Part shown: in pieces, positions 15,502-23,058 of the stretch
How positions within the stretch are numbered: position 1 is the first letter of the stretch
Layout of the letters: each line of letters opens with the position of its first letter
Assembly (NCBI GenBank): GCA_002350765.1
Contig: DEFK01000008.1
Coordinates: 1-29,938, forward strand
From: Ruminococcaceae bacterium UBA2854
Lineage (GTDB): Bacteria > Bacillota > Clostridia > Oscillospirales > Acutalibacteraceae
DNA: 29,938 nt
Reading direction: 5' to 3'
Notes under the pieces: generated by a model
What the model was told of the DNA's origin: nothing
Database searches by the model: none
What the model saw: only the letters and a program-made list of their open reading frames with translations
Made by a program: the position numbers and the translations under genes

Positions 15502-15597
15502 GTGATGAGGTGACGTTTACTTGTTTCGCCGTACCCCTTAATAATACATTCGGGAAACCGTTGCTGTTTCTTAATCCGAGCTTTCTGCTCGACCATA

Positions 15598-15632
15598 ACT
15601 GTCCACTGTCCACTGTCAACTGCTCACTGCCC
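15598..15632. repeat. Heptamer tandem array, 5 units
   Basis: ACTGTCC, ACTGTCC, ACTGTCA, ACTGCTC and ACTGCCC follow one another in 7-base phase. On the minus strand the core is AGT, as in the array at 15224. Confidence 0.8.
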
Positions 15633-15657
15633 CTTTCCGCTTGCGGAGCAAAAAAAA

Positions 15658-15705
15658 CGGTCGGGCAGGAAAGGTATCGGTTTTACCAATCTGTCTGCCC
15701 GACCG
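15658..15705 (-). terminator. Rho-independent terminator of the enzyme I-like gene
   Basis: An 11-bp GC-rich stem (CGGTCGGGCAG with CTGCCCGACCG) encloses an inner GGTA...TACC pair. On the minus strand it is followed by eight Ts. It lies just past the end of the minus-strand gene that stops at 15720. Confidence 0.85.
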
Positions 15706-15707
15706 AA

Positions 15708-15742
15708 ATTCTTCATTTTTCAATCTTCATTCTTCACTATCA
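15708..15742. repeat. Short heptamer array running through the stop codon of the enzyme I-like gene
   Basis: ATTCTTC, ATTTTTC, AATCTTC, ATTCTTC and ACTATCA keep 7-base phase. On the minus strand this encodes the final V-K-N-E-D and the TGA stop at 15720-15722, so the repeat extends from the coding region into the 3' flank. Confidence 0.7.
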
Positions 15743-16421
15743 AAATTCCGTTTTCGCCGTCAACCGTTACGATATCGCCGTCCTTTACGAGCCTGTCCAC
15801 ATTTTTAACAGAAGAAACGCTCGGAATATTCATCTTCGCGGCAATCTTAGCTCCGTGGGAATTGAAGGTGCCTTTATCTACTACGATACCCTTGGTATGC
15901 TCTTGGTCGAGCTTCGCGACAATCGAGGGGGTAAGCTCGTAGGCTACGATAACCGTGTCCTCGTCGAAATGAGAAACCTCGGGCTCGTCTATTCCGAGTA
16001 AGAGGTGCAGTATGCTTATTTCAACATCGAGCACGTCTAGATAAAGCTGTCTTATAATATCGTTGTTATCCCCGAGAAAACGCTTTATATATGAATCGCA
16101 TATCTCGCAGGTAGCCTGCTCAGCGCACATACCGTCGCTGATTTTTGATATAAGCTCGGTCTGGAGCGCCAGGTCGTGAGTCATCGTTATATGGCTGTTG
16201 AGTATTACCGCTTCATTGTGGCCGATATTTTCTTCGATATATTCTATTTCTTTTCTGCAATTATCGCAGAAGGTTTTAAGCGCGCGTACAAAACGTCCGA
16301 GCTCTCTGTCGCTGTCCTCAACTTCGCGGATCTTAAACTCGGGACAGGAGCAGTCTATTATCTTAACCTTTCCCGTACCTACTCCGCCAACAACAGCTTT
16401 TCCCTTATATTCCTTACTCAT
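15720..16421 (-). CDS. Stand-alone N-terminal half of PTS enzyme I (PEP-utilising swivel-domain protein)
   Basis: This 233-residue protein matches the first half of enzyme I of the phosphotransferase system (normally about 570 residues). It has the HPr-binding helical region, with EAVILNSHITMTHD matching the EA.I..AH..M..D block, and the swivelling phosphohistidine domain, with GTFNSHGAKIAAKMNIPSV around the phospho-acceptor histidine (residue 189). It ends with DGENGILIV, exactly where full enzyme I would continue into the PEP-binding barrel. PEP-dependent autophosphorylation should thus be impossible alone, though phosphate exchange with HPr could remain. The ATG at 16421 is chosen because GGAG lies seven bases before it; an ATG at 16433 overlaps that site. 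It has its own promoter and terminator. The final residues are encoded by a heptamer repeat. Confidence 0.8.
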   Translation of the reverse strand: MSKEYKGKAVVGGVGTGKVKIIDCSCPEFKIREVEDSDRELGRFVRALKTFCDNCRKEIEYIEENIGHNEAVILNSHITMTHDLALQTELISKISDGMCAEQATCEICDSYIKRFLGDNNDIIRQLYLDVLDVEISILHLLLGIDEPEVSHFDEDTVIVAYELTPSIVAKLDQEHTKGIVVDKGTFNSHGAKIAAKMNIPSVSSVKNVDRLVKDGDIVTVDGENGILIVKNED

Positions 16422-16462
16422 AATATTCTCCATTAATAATCAAATATCTAAATCATATATTT

Positions 16463-16491
16463 ATTATATCAGTTTTAAAGCGTTATTGCAA
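16463..16491 (-). promoter_or_regulatory. Sigma-A promoter of the enzyme I-like gene
   Basis: On the minus strand TTGCAA (16486-16491) and TATAAT (16463-16468) are separated by 17 bases, about 42 bases before the start codon. Confidence 0.65.
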
Positions 16492-16529
16492 TAATTTTTT
16501 CACATTAATAATTATTGATAAACTAACGC

Positions 16530-16558
16530 TTGATAAATTGCGGATAAAAGTTTATTAT
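16530..16558 (+). promoter_or_regulatory. Possible promoter of the DNA glycosylase gene
   Basis: TTGATA at 16530 and TATTAT at 16553 have 17-base spacing, but the -10 box is only 16 bases before the ATG, leaving a leader of about ten bases that would barely contain the AGGGGTGA ribosome site. Plausible but not firm. Confidence 0.4.
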
Positions 16559-16574
16559 TAACAGGGGTGAATTT

Positions 16575-17066
16575 ATGAGCGAAAGAATAATACATCCGTT
16601 TGAGGCGCTTTATAACGAGAACTCAAAGGTACTGATACTCGGAAGCTTTCCGTCCGTAAAATCAAGAGAGGTAAGCTTCTTCTACGGCCACCCGAGGAAC
16701 CGTTTCTGGAAGGTGATACCAGCGCTTTTCGGCGAGGAAGAACCCGTAACGATCGAGAAGAAAAAGGAGCTTATACTTCGCCGTAATCTCGCGCTGTGGG
16801 ATTCTATTCATTCCTGCGAGATTACGGGCTCGTCCGACAGCTCGGTAAAGAACGTAGTTCCGAACGACATCTCTAAAATTATCGGAAACAGTAAGGTGAG
16901 CAAGGTTTTCTGCAACGGCGCCTTGTCGCATAAAATGTATATGAAATATATCTTCCCCGATACGAAAATCGAGGCTGTAAAGCTTCCGTCCACAAGCCCC
17001 GCAAACGCCGCTTACTCGCTCGATAAATTGATTGAGGAATGGAAGATTATAAAAGAATATTTATAA
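16575..17066 (+). CDS. DNA-deoxyinosine glycosylase (UDG superfamily, family 6 / HDG type)
   Basis: This 163-residue protein is a single-domain member of the uracil-DNA glycosylase superfamily, most like the family-6 hypoxanthine-DNA glycosylases that excise deaminated adenine in base-excision repair. The first active-site motif is LILGSFPSVKSR with FFYGHPRNRFWKVI following, and the second is LPSTSPANAAYS. SCEITGSSDSSVKNVVPNDI between them is also typical. AGGGGTGA precedes the ATG. It is a single-gene unit divergent from the enzyme I-like gene and followed by a strong hairpin. General mismatch-type uracil glycosylase activity is the alternative. Confidence 0.85.
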   Translation: MSERIIHPFEALYNENSKVLILGSFPSVKSREVSFFYGHPRNRFWKVIPALFGEEEPVTIEKKKELILRRNLALWDSIHSCEITGSSDSSVKNVVPNDISKIIGNSKVSKVFCNGALSHKMYMKYIFPDTKIEAVKLPSTSPANAAYSLDKLIEEWKIIKEYL

Positions 17067-17069
17067 AAT

Positions 17070-17108
17070 AACGGTCGGAAAAGCCTTTTAGAGCTTAGTT
17101 CCGACCGT
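17070..17108 (+). terminator. Bidirectional terminator between convergent genes
   Basis: AACGGTCGGAA and TTCCGACCGTT form an 11-bp stem. T-rich sequence follows on the plus strand (TTAGTTTTTG) and ATTTTATAA on the minus strand. It serves the glycosylase gene and probably also the convergent GTPase gene that ends at 17127. Confidence 0.75.
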
Positions 17109-17126
17109 TTAGTTTTTGAATTGTGT

Positions 17127-19700
17127 TTATTGATTATTGTTTATAAGATTTCTTATTTCCTCCTCGGCTTCCCGAACCTCCTCGTAAAACGCCGCCGAGG
17201 ATACTCTTAAAGCGCCGTTGCCGAGGATAATAAGCTGTTCTAGCGCGTCCGAGGTAACTACCCTTACCTTGTTGTTTTCGGCGAGCTTATAGGAGGCTTT
17301 TTCGATATACATATCGGCGGTTTCGGCTTCCTTGGTGTAGATGATTTTTATACCGCCCGTTTCCTCGATTTCACGGTGAGCGCCCTTTACCTTGTACGCG
17401 TCGAATACGAGGATAAGGTTGCATTTTCTGTAGCCTCTGTAGTTGCAGAGAATGTTTACAAGCGCGCTTCGAGCGCCGTCAATACTACTCTCCGAAAGCG
17501 CTCTAAGCTTATCCCACGAGAAGATGACGTTGTAGCCGTCTACGAGAAGATACTCCTCGCCGTCGTATCTCTGAACGGACGGGCCCTTGTACTTCTTATG
17601 CTCGTCGCCTGTCTTAGCCTTAAAGCGTTTTTTCGGTTCGTTATTATTCCGCTTTTTTATAGCGCCGTAGGTCTGCTCGAAGATTTGCATAAGCTCCTTG
17701 TCCGCGGCGAAAATATCCTTTTGGCTCTTGAATTTAAAGAGCCTTTCTTTCTTTTCGGCGGGAGCTTCTTCTTTTTTCAGTACGCTCGAGAGGTGCATAT
17801 GCTCCTTTACCTCGTCCCATTTTACGATATGTCCCGCGCCGTGGGAACAGAATACCGAGTCCGCGGTATTTTCCGTATCGCTGTCGGGATTGTAGCCGAT
17901 GCTCTCTATAACCTCGTCGGCGTTGTGGCAGGGCTCGTAGCCTTTAAGACTGCACATAAGCCTGCCGCTTCCGTGAGTATACTGTATAACCTCCTTGGAG
18001 TAATCCCGCATTTCTATAACGGGAGCCGTACCCGTAAGCACGGAGTATTCGCCCTTTAGCTCGGGCGGGTTAAAGCTTCCGCTCATTCTCTGGATATCCG
18101 ACATAGCCCGTCCGACATTTTCGCTCGGAACCTCCAGGGTAAATTCGTAAACGGGCTCGAGCAATACGCTCTCGGCTGAGCGCAAGCCGTGCCTTACCGC
18201 GCGGTAGGTAGCCTGGCGGAAATCTCCGCCCTCGGTATGCTTAGGATGGGCTTTTCCCGAAGCGAGGACTATCTCCATATCCGTAATCGGCGAACCTGTG
18301 AGCACGCCTACGTGAGTTTTTTCGTAAAGGTGGGTGAGGATTAATCTCTGCCAGTTTTTATCAAGTAAATCCTCCTTACATTCTGTTTTGAATTTAAGCC
18401 CGCTGTCGCGTTTTAGCGGACGAAGTATAAGGTGAACCTCGGCGTAATGGCGTAAAGGCTCGAAATGTCCGACGCCCTCTACGGCCTCCTTTATCGTTTC
18501 CTTGTAGATGATGTTGCCCTGGCCGAAGCCGACCTCGAAGCCAAAGCGTTCGAGTATAACGGATTTAAGCACCTCGAGCTGAATATCGCCCATAAGCTGA
18601 ATCTGAATTTCCGAGAGCCGTTCGTTGTACACCACGTTTAACTGCGGGTCCTCGCTTTCGAGGATTTTCATTTTTGCTAAAGCCGTATGTACGTCTACGC
18701 TGTCGGGAAGCTCTAACCTGTAGGTTAAAACAGGCTCTAAAACGGGTGAGGGAGTGTTCTTCTCCGTACCTAAGCCGTCGCCCGCGAGCGCGAAGTTAAG
18801 CCCCGTTACGGCGCATACCGTACCCGCCGCCGCCTCGTTTACGGCGGTGAATTTTTCGCCCGAGTAAAGGCGGATCTGGTTTACCTTTTCGTTATCTTTG
18901 TTCTTCGGGCTGTCGGGAATGTCCCTGACTTTAAGAGTACCGCCTGTTATTTTAAGGAACGTAAGCCTCTCCTTGTTCTTGTCCTCGGAGATTTTATATA
19001 CCTTAGCGGCGAACTCATTCCCGTAAGCGGGCATTTCGCTGTAGCCGTAAAGTATATCCATAAATTCCTCGACGCCCTGCAGCTTTAACGCCGAGCCGAA
19101 CATACACGGAAAGATTTTTCTATTCTTTATCGCTTTAATAATATCGGATTTATTAAGTCTGTTTTCCTCGTATTTTTCGAGCAGTTTTTCGTCGCACAGC
19201 GCGGCGCTCTCGTAGAACTCGTCGTCCTCGCTCTCGAAGCTAAGACACGAATCGCTTAGCTCGGCTTTCAGATTTTCGAGAACGGTAAGGCTGTCCTCGT
19301 CGGCTAAATCCATCTTGTTTATAAAAATAAATACGGGAACGCTGTATTTTTTAAGAAGCTTCCACAGCGTTTTAGTATGGCTCTGTACGCCGTTTGTACC
19401 GCTTATTACGAGGATAGCGTAGTCGAGCACCTGTAAGGCGCGCTCGGTTTCGGCTGAGAAATCCACGTGCCCCGGGGTGTCGAGCAGGGTGAACTGTACG
19501 TCCTTGTATTTAAGCAGAGCGAGCTTCGAGAATATGGTAATTCCTCTCTCGCGTTCGAGCGTAAAGGTATCGAGAAAAGCGTTCTTATGGTCTACCCGTC
19601 CGAGCTTTTTAATATTGCCCGAAAGGTACATCATCGCTTCGGAGAGCGTAGTCTTTCCCGAATCCACATGAGCCAGTATTCCAACGGATATTTTTTTCAT
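17127..19700 (-). CDS. Tet(M)-like ribosomal GTPase fused to a C-terminal NYN (YacP/Rae1-type) RNase domain
   Basis: This 857-residue protein starts as a translational GTPase of the Tet(M)/EF-G group: P-loop AHVDSGKTT at the N-terminus, switch I RERGITIFSK, DTPGH, NKMD, then EF-G domains II-V (EPLRHYAEVHLILRPL, GSPITDMEIVL, SVLLEPVYEFTLEVP). After about residue 640 comes a charged linker, then an NYN domain (about 705-857) with LLVDGYNVIFSW, LILVFDAYKV, EAETADMYIEKA and VTSDALEQ, retaining the acidic residues expected in this nuclease fold. Rae1/YacP cleaves mRNA in the ribosomal A site, the same site where EF-G-like proteins dock. It is longer than tetracycline ribosomal-protection proteins (about 640 residues). 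The ATG at 19700 has GGGTGA before it; an in-frame ATG at 19739 lies upstream of the promoter's -10 box and is rejected. Confidence 0.88.
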   Translation of the reverse strand: MKKISVGILAHVDSGKTTLSEAMMYLSGNIKKLGRVDHKNAFLDTFTLERERGITIFSKLALLKYKDVQFTLLDTPGHVDFSAETERALQVLDYAILVISGTNGVQSHTKTLWKLLKKYSVPVFIFINKMDLADEDSLTVLENLKAELSDSCLSFESEDDEFYESAALCDEKLLEKYEENRLNKSDIIKAIKNRKIFPCMFGSALKLQGVEEFMDILYGYSEMPAYGNEFAAKVYKISEDKNKERLTFLKITGGTLKVRDIPDSPKNKDNEKVNQIRLYSGEKFTAVNEAAAGTVCAVTGLNFALAGDGLGTEKNTPSPVLEPVLTYRLELPDSVDVHTALAKMKILESEDPQLNVVYNERLSEIQIQLMGDIQLEVLKSVILERFGFEVGFGQGNIIYKETIKEAVEGVGHFEPLRHYAEVHLILRPLKRDSGLKFKTECKEDLLDKNWQRLILTHLYEKTHVGVLTGSPITDMEIVLASGKAHPKHTEGGDFRQATYRAVRHGLRSAESVLLEPVYEFTLEVPSENVGRAMSDIQRMSGSFNPPELKGEYSVLTGTAPVIEMRDYSKEVIQYTHGSGRLMCSLKGYEPCHNADEVIESIGYNPDSDTENTADSVFCSHGAGHIVKWDEVKEHMHLSSVLKKEEAPAEKKERLFKFKSQKDIFAADKELMQIFEQTYGAIKKRNNNEPKKRFKAKTGDEHKKYKGPSVQRYDGEEYLLVDGYNVIFSWDKLRALSESSIDGARSALVNILCNYRGYRKCNLILVFDAYKVKGAHREIEETGGIKIIYTKEAETADMYIEKASYKLAENNKVRVVTSDALEQLIILGNGALRVSSAAFYEEVREAEEEIRNLINNNQ

Positions 19701-19716
19701 AATATCACCCGAGCTT

Positions 19717-19745
19717 AGTATACCACAGTAAACGGACATTGTAAA
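19717..19745 (-). promoter_or_regulatory. Sigma-A promoter of the GTPase-NYN gene
   Basis: On the minus strand TTTACA (19740-19745) and TATACT (19717-19722) have 17-base spacing. Transcription would begin about ten bases before the start codon at 19700, giving a very short leader. Confidence 0.55.
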
Positions 19746-19808
19746 ATAAAGAAGTTAGTTATTATAGCTAAAATGAGGAAAGATTTTTTAGTAAGATTAC
19801 GAATGGAA

Positions 19809-19837
19809 TTGAACCTGAATAAGTTTTATAATATAAG
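19809..19837 (+). promoter_or_regulatory. Candidate promoter of the second beta-helix gene
   Basis: TTGAAC at 19809 and TATAAG at 19832 are spaced by 17 bases, 31 bases before the ATG at 19869. An overlapping TATAAT at 19827 lacks a matching -35 box. Confidence 0.45.
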
Positions 19838-19868
19838 GTGGATTTCTTATGATGAGAGGGTTGGTTTT

Positions 19869-22073
19869 ATGAAAATAAGCCGAAAACCGATTTCTATAAT
19901 TTTAGCGGTGATGCTTGTTATATCAATGATACCGTTTGCGCTCGTTACGGCTGACGCGGCTCAATATAACGCTTCGAGCTACAGTGAGCTTGTAAGCGCC
20001 GTAAATAACGGCGCGTCGGGTTCGTCGATTCATCTTACGGACAATATCGTACTTCCGCATAGTAAAAGCGGAGAGTACAGCGATATAACCGTTCCGAATA
20101 AGATTATTAATCTTTATTTAGACGGACATAAGCTCGATTTAGGCGCTTATACGATGACGGCTCTTGGTACGCTTAATCTCTTAAACGATTCCTCCGATGT
20201 CGGCGAGCTTGCCTCCGATAACGATACGCTTACGATAAAGGGCGCGACCGCCGCTTTACAGACTTCTTCGGGCGTTAAAGTAACCTCGAGAAACGGCAAC
20301 GCCGTGGTAAGCAGGCTTACGAAAAAAAGAGATATTAAGCTCGAGGGATTGGAGATTAACGCTCCTAACGGCTCGGCTGTATTTATCGGCGGATATTGTA
20401 CCCAGCTTACCTTGCAGGGCGCTAAGCTTTCGGGTAAATACGGAATAACCTGTGACTTCTCTAACGCGGCGTCGCCGTCGGGAACTATCCTATCTAATGT
20501 GTATATTAACAGCGCCGTTATCGACGCTTCGGATAAGGTTATAAACAATAATACGGAAAATGTCGGCAACGGCTATTCCTACAGCTTTTACCAGATTATA
20601 AGATTCTATATTAAGACGGGCTCGTTCTCGGAGGATATTTTTACGAATAATCCCGATATCCAGTGGCGTGATCCCGACGTCGGTATACTTACGGAATATC
20701 CCGCGCTCACGCTTTATAACGGGCTATATACCATTATCCCCTCGATTGTTAACGAGGACGAGCTGAATGACGCGCTAGGCTTCGGCGGTGTATATCTGCT
20801 CGCGAACAATATTAATATAAGCTCTAAGCTTACCCCGCAGTCGGATATTGTAATTATGGGAAACGGAAAAACGATTAAGGCTGTTTCTTCTATGACGAAT
20901 ATGTTCGAGGTCAACTCCGATAACGCGGGCTCGCTTACGTTCGAGAATGTTACGCTCGACGGCAACAGCCTCGCTAAGCATATTTATTATAATAGCGCAA
21001 GCCTCGCTTCCTCTAACTCCGACACCGCGCTTGTGATTAAGGACTCGACCTTAAAGGGCTGTAAATCGACAGGCTCCTACGGCGCTGTCGTAACTAAGGG
21101 AAGCCAGAGCTTAACGCTTGAGAATATCGTACTGAACGACAACGAAGCTACCTTGTCAAGCGGCGAATACCGAGCGGCGGTGTTTATTGACGAAAACGCC
21201 GAAGCCACGTTTAAGAACTGCGATTTTAACCTGAGAAACGGCGCGGCTGTTATAAACGTTGGCACGCTCGATATTAAGGGCAGTAATAACAGCTTTGAAA
21301 GTACGCAGGGCAGTGCTGTCCGCAACAGCGGCGCGCTTACGATAGAGGACGGCGAGTTTATCTCTCCCGACGAAACCGAGGTTATAGTAAACGACGGAGG
21401 AACTATTACCTTATACGGCGGAACGTATTCGAGCGAGCTCTACGATTATGTATGTGAAAACAGATTTATGGTTCGTTCCCAGGACGCGACAACCGACGGA
21501 TTATATACCGTGCGTGACGATTTTGTCGGAAGCGCCGACGTAGAGGAGAATAACGATTTCGGGCTCAATATTACGAGCTATAGTAATCTCCAGATTCTCG
21601 GCGTCCAGAAAAAGCACGCTATAGACGGCGTAGACCACAGCCGTCAGGAGAATAATAACCCCGAAAAAAGTATACGCTTTATTACCGCCGTAAACGAGGG
21701 GCTTATTAGAGGAAATAATATCGAAGATTACGGTTATGTTGTCGGCAAGGTTAAGGATAAACAGCCTGTAGAGCTCTACGGTACGCGGGTATTTGATGTA
21801 CTTAAATACAGAGCCTATAACGGCGAAAAGACTCTCTCGTGCAAGGGCACGCTTAATACCGTGGTGACTGACGCCGACTACGGCACCGCTTCAAAAAGCA
21901 CGACCTATAAGTACGTTACACTTTCGGTCAACAATATCGAGGAAGGAAGCTCGATTGCCGCGAGGTTCTATGTTAAAACCAAGAACGGTAAAGTTTATTA
22001 CGGCGATTATATTAAAGCGGCTACAAGCGAAACGTTTAAGGGTATCGCCGCCAGCGTAGAATCATTACAATAA
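19869..22073 (+). CDS. Secreted beta-helix protein with a conserved-looking C-terminal domain of unknown function
   Basis: This 734-residue exported protein starts at the ATG preceded by AGAGGG; the signal peptide is about residues 1-30 (cleavage near TADA). Residues about 35-560 look like a right-handed parallel beta-helix (SYSELVSAVNNG and IHLTDNIVLP at the start, repeating rungs such as LTFENVTLDGN, LVIKDSTLKGC, LTLENIVLNDN and ATFKNCDFNLR). A different C-terminal domain begins near residue 564 (YSNLQILGVQKKHAIDG, then SIRFITAVNEGL, YGYVVGKVK, TYKYVTLSVNNI and AARFYVKTKNGKVYYGDYI). It resembles a tail I associate with secreted Ruminococcus proteins but cannot name. No wall-anchoring motif, dockerin or catalytic signature is visible. 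It is probably surface-exposed, in a carbohydrate-binding, adhesion or lyase role. Confidence 0.8.
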   Translation: MKISRKPISIILAVMLVISMIPFALVTADAAQYNASSYSELVSAVNNGASGSSIHLTDNIVLPHSKSGEYSDITVPNKIINLYLDGHKLDLGAYTMTALGTLNLLNDSSDVGELASDNDTLTIKGATAALQTSSGVKVTSRNGNAVVSRLTKKRDIKLEGLEINAPNGSAVFIGGYCTQLTLQGAKLSGKYGITCDFSNAASPSGTILSNVYINSAVIDASDKVINNNTENVGNGYSYSFYQIIRFYIKTGSFSEDIFTNNPDIQWRDPDVGILTEYPALTLYNGLYTIIPSIVNEDELNDALGFGGVYLLANNINISSKLTPQSDIVIMGNGKTIKAVSSMTNMFEVNSDNAGSLTFENVTLDGNSLAKHIYYNSASLASSNSDTALVIKDSTLKGCKSTGSYGAVVTKGSQSLTLENIVLNDNEATLSSGEYRAAVFIDENAEATFKNCDFNLRNGAAVINVGTLDIKGSNNSFESTQGSAVRNSGALTIEDGEFISPDETEVIVNDGGTITLYGGTYSSELYDYVCENRFMVRSQDATTDGLYTVRDDFVGSADVEENNDFGLNITSYSNLQILGVQKKHAIDGVDHSRQENNNPEKSIRFITAVNEGLIRGNNIEDYGYVVGKVKDKQPVELYGTRVFDVLKYRAYNGEKTLSCKGTLNTVVTDADYGTASKSTTYKYVTLSVNNIEEGSSIAARFYVKTKNGKVYYGDYIKAATSETFKGIAASVESLQ

Positions 22074-22076
22074 AAT

Positions 22077-22110
22077 AAAACGCGGTGCGAGATTAATCGT
22101 ACCGCGTTTT
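22077..22110 (+). terminator. Rho-independent terminator, probably bidirectional
   Basis: AAAACGCGGTGCGA and TCGTACCGCGTTTT form a 14-bp stem (one G-T pair) with a six-base loop, three bases after the stop of the beta-helix gene. The T-run is on the plus strand, and TTTTATTTTA follows on the minus strand, so it may also stop the convergent amidohydrolase transcript. Confidence 0.8.
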
Positions 22111-22122
22111 TGATTCAGTTTT

Positions 22123-22164
22123 ACTTTCCGCTTCCTACTTCTCACTTCCTACTTCCTACTGAAA
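22123..22164. repeat. Heptamer array overlapping the 3' end of the amidohydrolase gene
   Basis: ACTTTCC, GCTTCCT, ACTTCTC, ACTTCCT, ACTTCCT and ACTGAAA are in 7-base phase. On the minus strand the units GTAGGAA encode the last residues V-G-S-R-K and the TGA stop at 22142-22144, and the array continues past it. Confidence 0.8.
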
Positions 22165-22960
22165 AAATCCTCTGCGCGTTTTTGTACATAAGGTTTTCGT
22201 AATCCTCTTTTGGAATCATATCCCTAAGCTCGTTGAAATACGCCTGATACAGCGAGCGGTCGCCCGTTTTATTGTGCAGGAAGGTGTCTCTGCCGTCGAT
22301 AGGGTTGTCCGAGCCGAAAAGCATTTTTTCGCTTCCGTACCGTTTTATAGCTTCTATAGTCGTTTCTATCGGAACCCACGTTGTGTCGCCGTAGAGGTTC
22401 GGAAGCTTTCCGAGTAAATCGAGCGCCTCCTTATTGTCCGTGCCTAAGTCCATATGCACCATAACGAAGTCGATTTCGGGGTGAGCCTTCGCGGCGTTGT
22501 ATAGGTGGATCGATTTAGCCTGTTCGTTACCGCCCGTGTGCGATACCACGGGGAGCTTGTATTCTTCGGCGAGCTCGTAAATCGGCTCGAGCCTTTTATC
22601 GTCGGGAGCGGTTTTGGAGTGGAACGGATGAAACTTAAAGCCGTATATATATTCCCGATTTTCTTTCAGCGTATTAATAAAGCGCTCGTCGGGAAGCTCG
22701 CTTCCTATTTTCAGCCATACCAGCAGCCCGAGCTTGTCGGGGTGCTTTTTAACGAAGCTTAAAGTTTTAGTAAAAACCTTGTTCTGGGATTTTTGGAGAA
22801 TCCTCGGAACCTTTCTGCCCTTATGATCGAACTCGGCGCACTCGATATTGCTTAAAAGCGTAAAGTCAATATTGTATTTTTCTACCGAATAGAGCAAGTC
22901 GTCTTCGGTCATATTGAAGTTCAGCATATGGCCTATGTGGGCGTGGGTATCTATAATCAT
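22142..22960 (-). CDS. Amidohydrolase-2 family metal-dependent hydrolase
   Basis: This 272-residue TIM-barrel protein belongs to the amidohydrolase_2 group (2-amino-3-carboxymuconate decarboxylase / TIM-barrel hydrolase-like). Metal-ligand candidates are the N-terminal DTHAH (H6, H8), H141 in VVSHTGG, H169 in FVMVHMDLG and D218 in FGSDNP; FKFHPFH near residue 110 lies at the active-site mouth. Members hydrolyse or decarboxylate small molecules in the cytoplasm; the substrate is not evident. AAGGAG stands seven bases before the ATG. The gene stands alone, divergent from the vanZ-like operon. Its last five codons and stop lie within a heptamer repeat, so the natural C-terminus may have been reshaped by repeat insertion. 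Confidence 0.82.
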   Translation of the reverse strand: MIIDTHAHIGHMLNFNMTEDDLLYSVEKYNIDFTLLSNIECAEFDHKGRKVPRILQKSQNKVFTKTLSFVKKHPDKLGLLVWLKIGSELPDERFINTLKENREYIYGFKFHPFHSKTAPDDKRLEPIYELAEEYKLPVVSHTGGNEQAKSIHLYNAAKAHPEIDFVMVHMDLGTDNKEALDLLGKLPNLYGDTTWVPIETTIEAIKRYGSEKMLFGSDNPIDGRDTFLHNKTGDRSLYQAYFNELRDMIPKEDYENLMYKNAQRIFSVGSRK

Positions 22961-23000
22961 TTTTTACTCCTTTATGTTGACAATATCTCCTAGAATCCGA

Positions 23001-23029
23001 TTGACATTATTTATTATAAAAGATATAAT
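23001..23029 (+). promoter_or_regulatory. Full-consensus sigma-A promoter of the VanZ-family operon
   Basis: TTGACA at 23001, a 17-base spacer and TATAAT at 23024 match the sigma-A consensus exactly, 30 bases before the ATG at 23059. Strong constitutive expression is expected unless a repressor acts, and no operator is evident. Confidence 0.8.
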
Positions 23030-23058
23030 GTTTTTATTAATCTCAAAAAGGAAATTTT

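Larger units (their letters stand above)
15206..15719. other. Repeat-rich intergenic region without genes
   Basis: About 510 bases between two genes hold, in order: the terminator's downstream arm, a 12-unit heptamer array, a REPIN-like pair of palindromes, about 95 bases of unassigned sequence (15502-15597), a second heptamer array, a long terminator hairpin for the minus strand and a third short heptamer array that runs into the enzyme I-like gene. Open frames here do not resemble proteins. Confidence 0.75.

Noticed and set aside
15414..16001. Open frames in the repeat-rich intergenic region and antisense to the enzyme I-like gene.
   Set aside because: They run through REP-type palindromes, heptamers and a terminator, lack ribosome sites and do not resemble proteins.
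17127..19700. Tetracycline-resistance ribosomal protection gene.
   Set aside because: Similarity to Tet(M) is real, but the protein is about 220 residues longer with an NYN nuclease domain, and no resistance-type leader or mobile context is present. A chromosomal translation factor is more likely.
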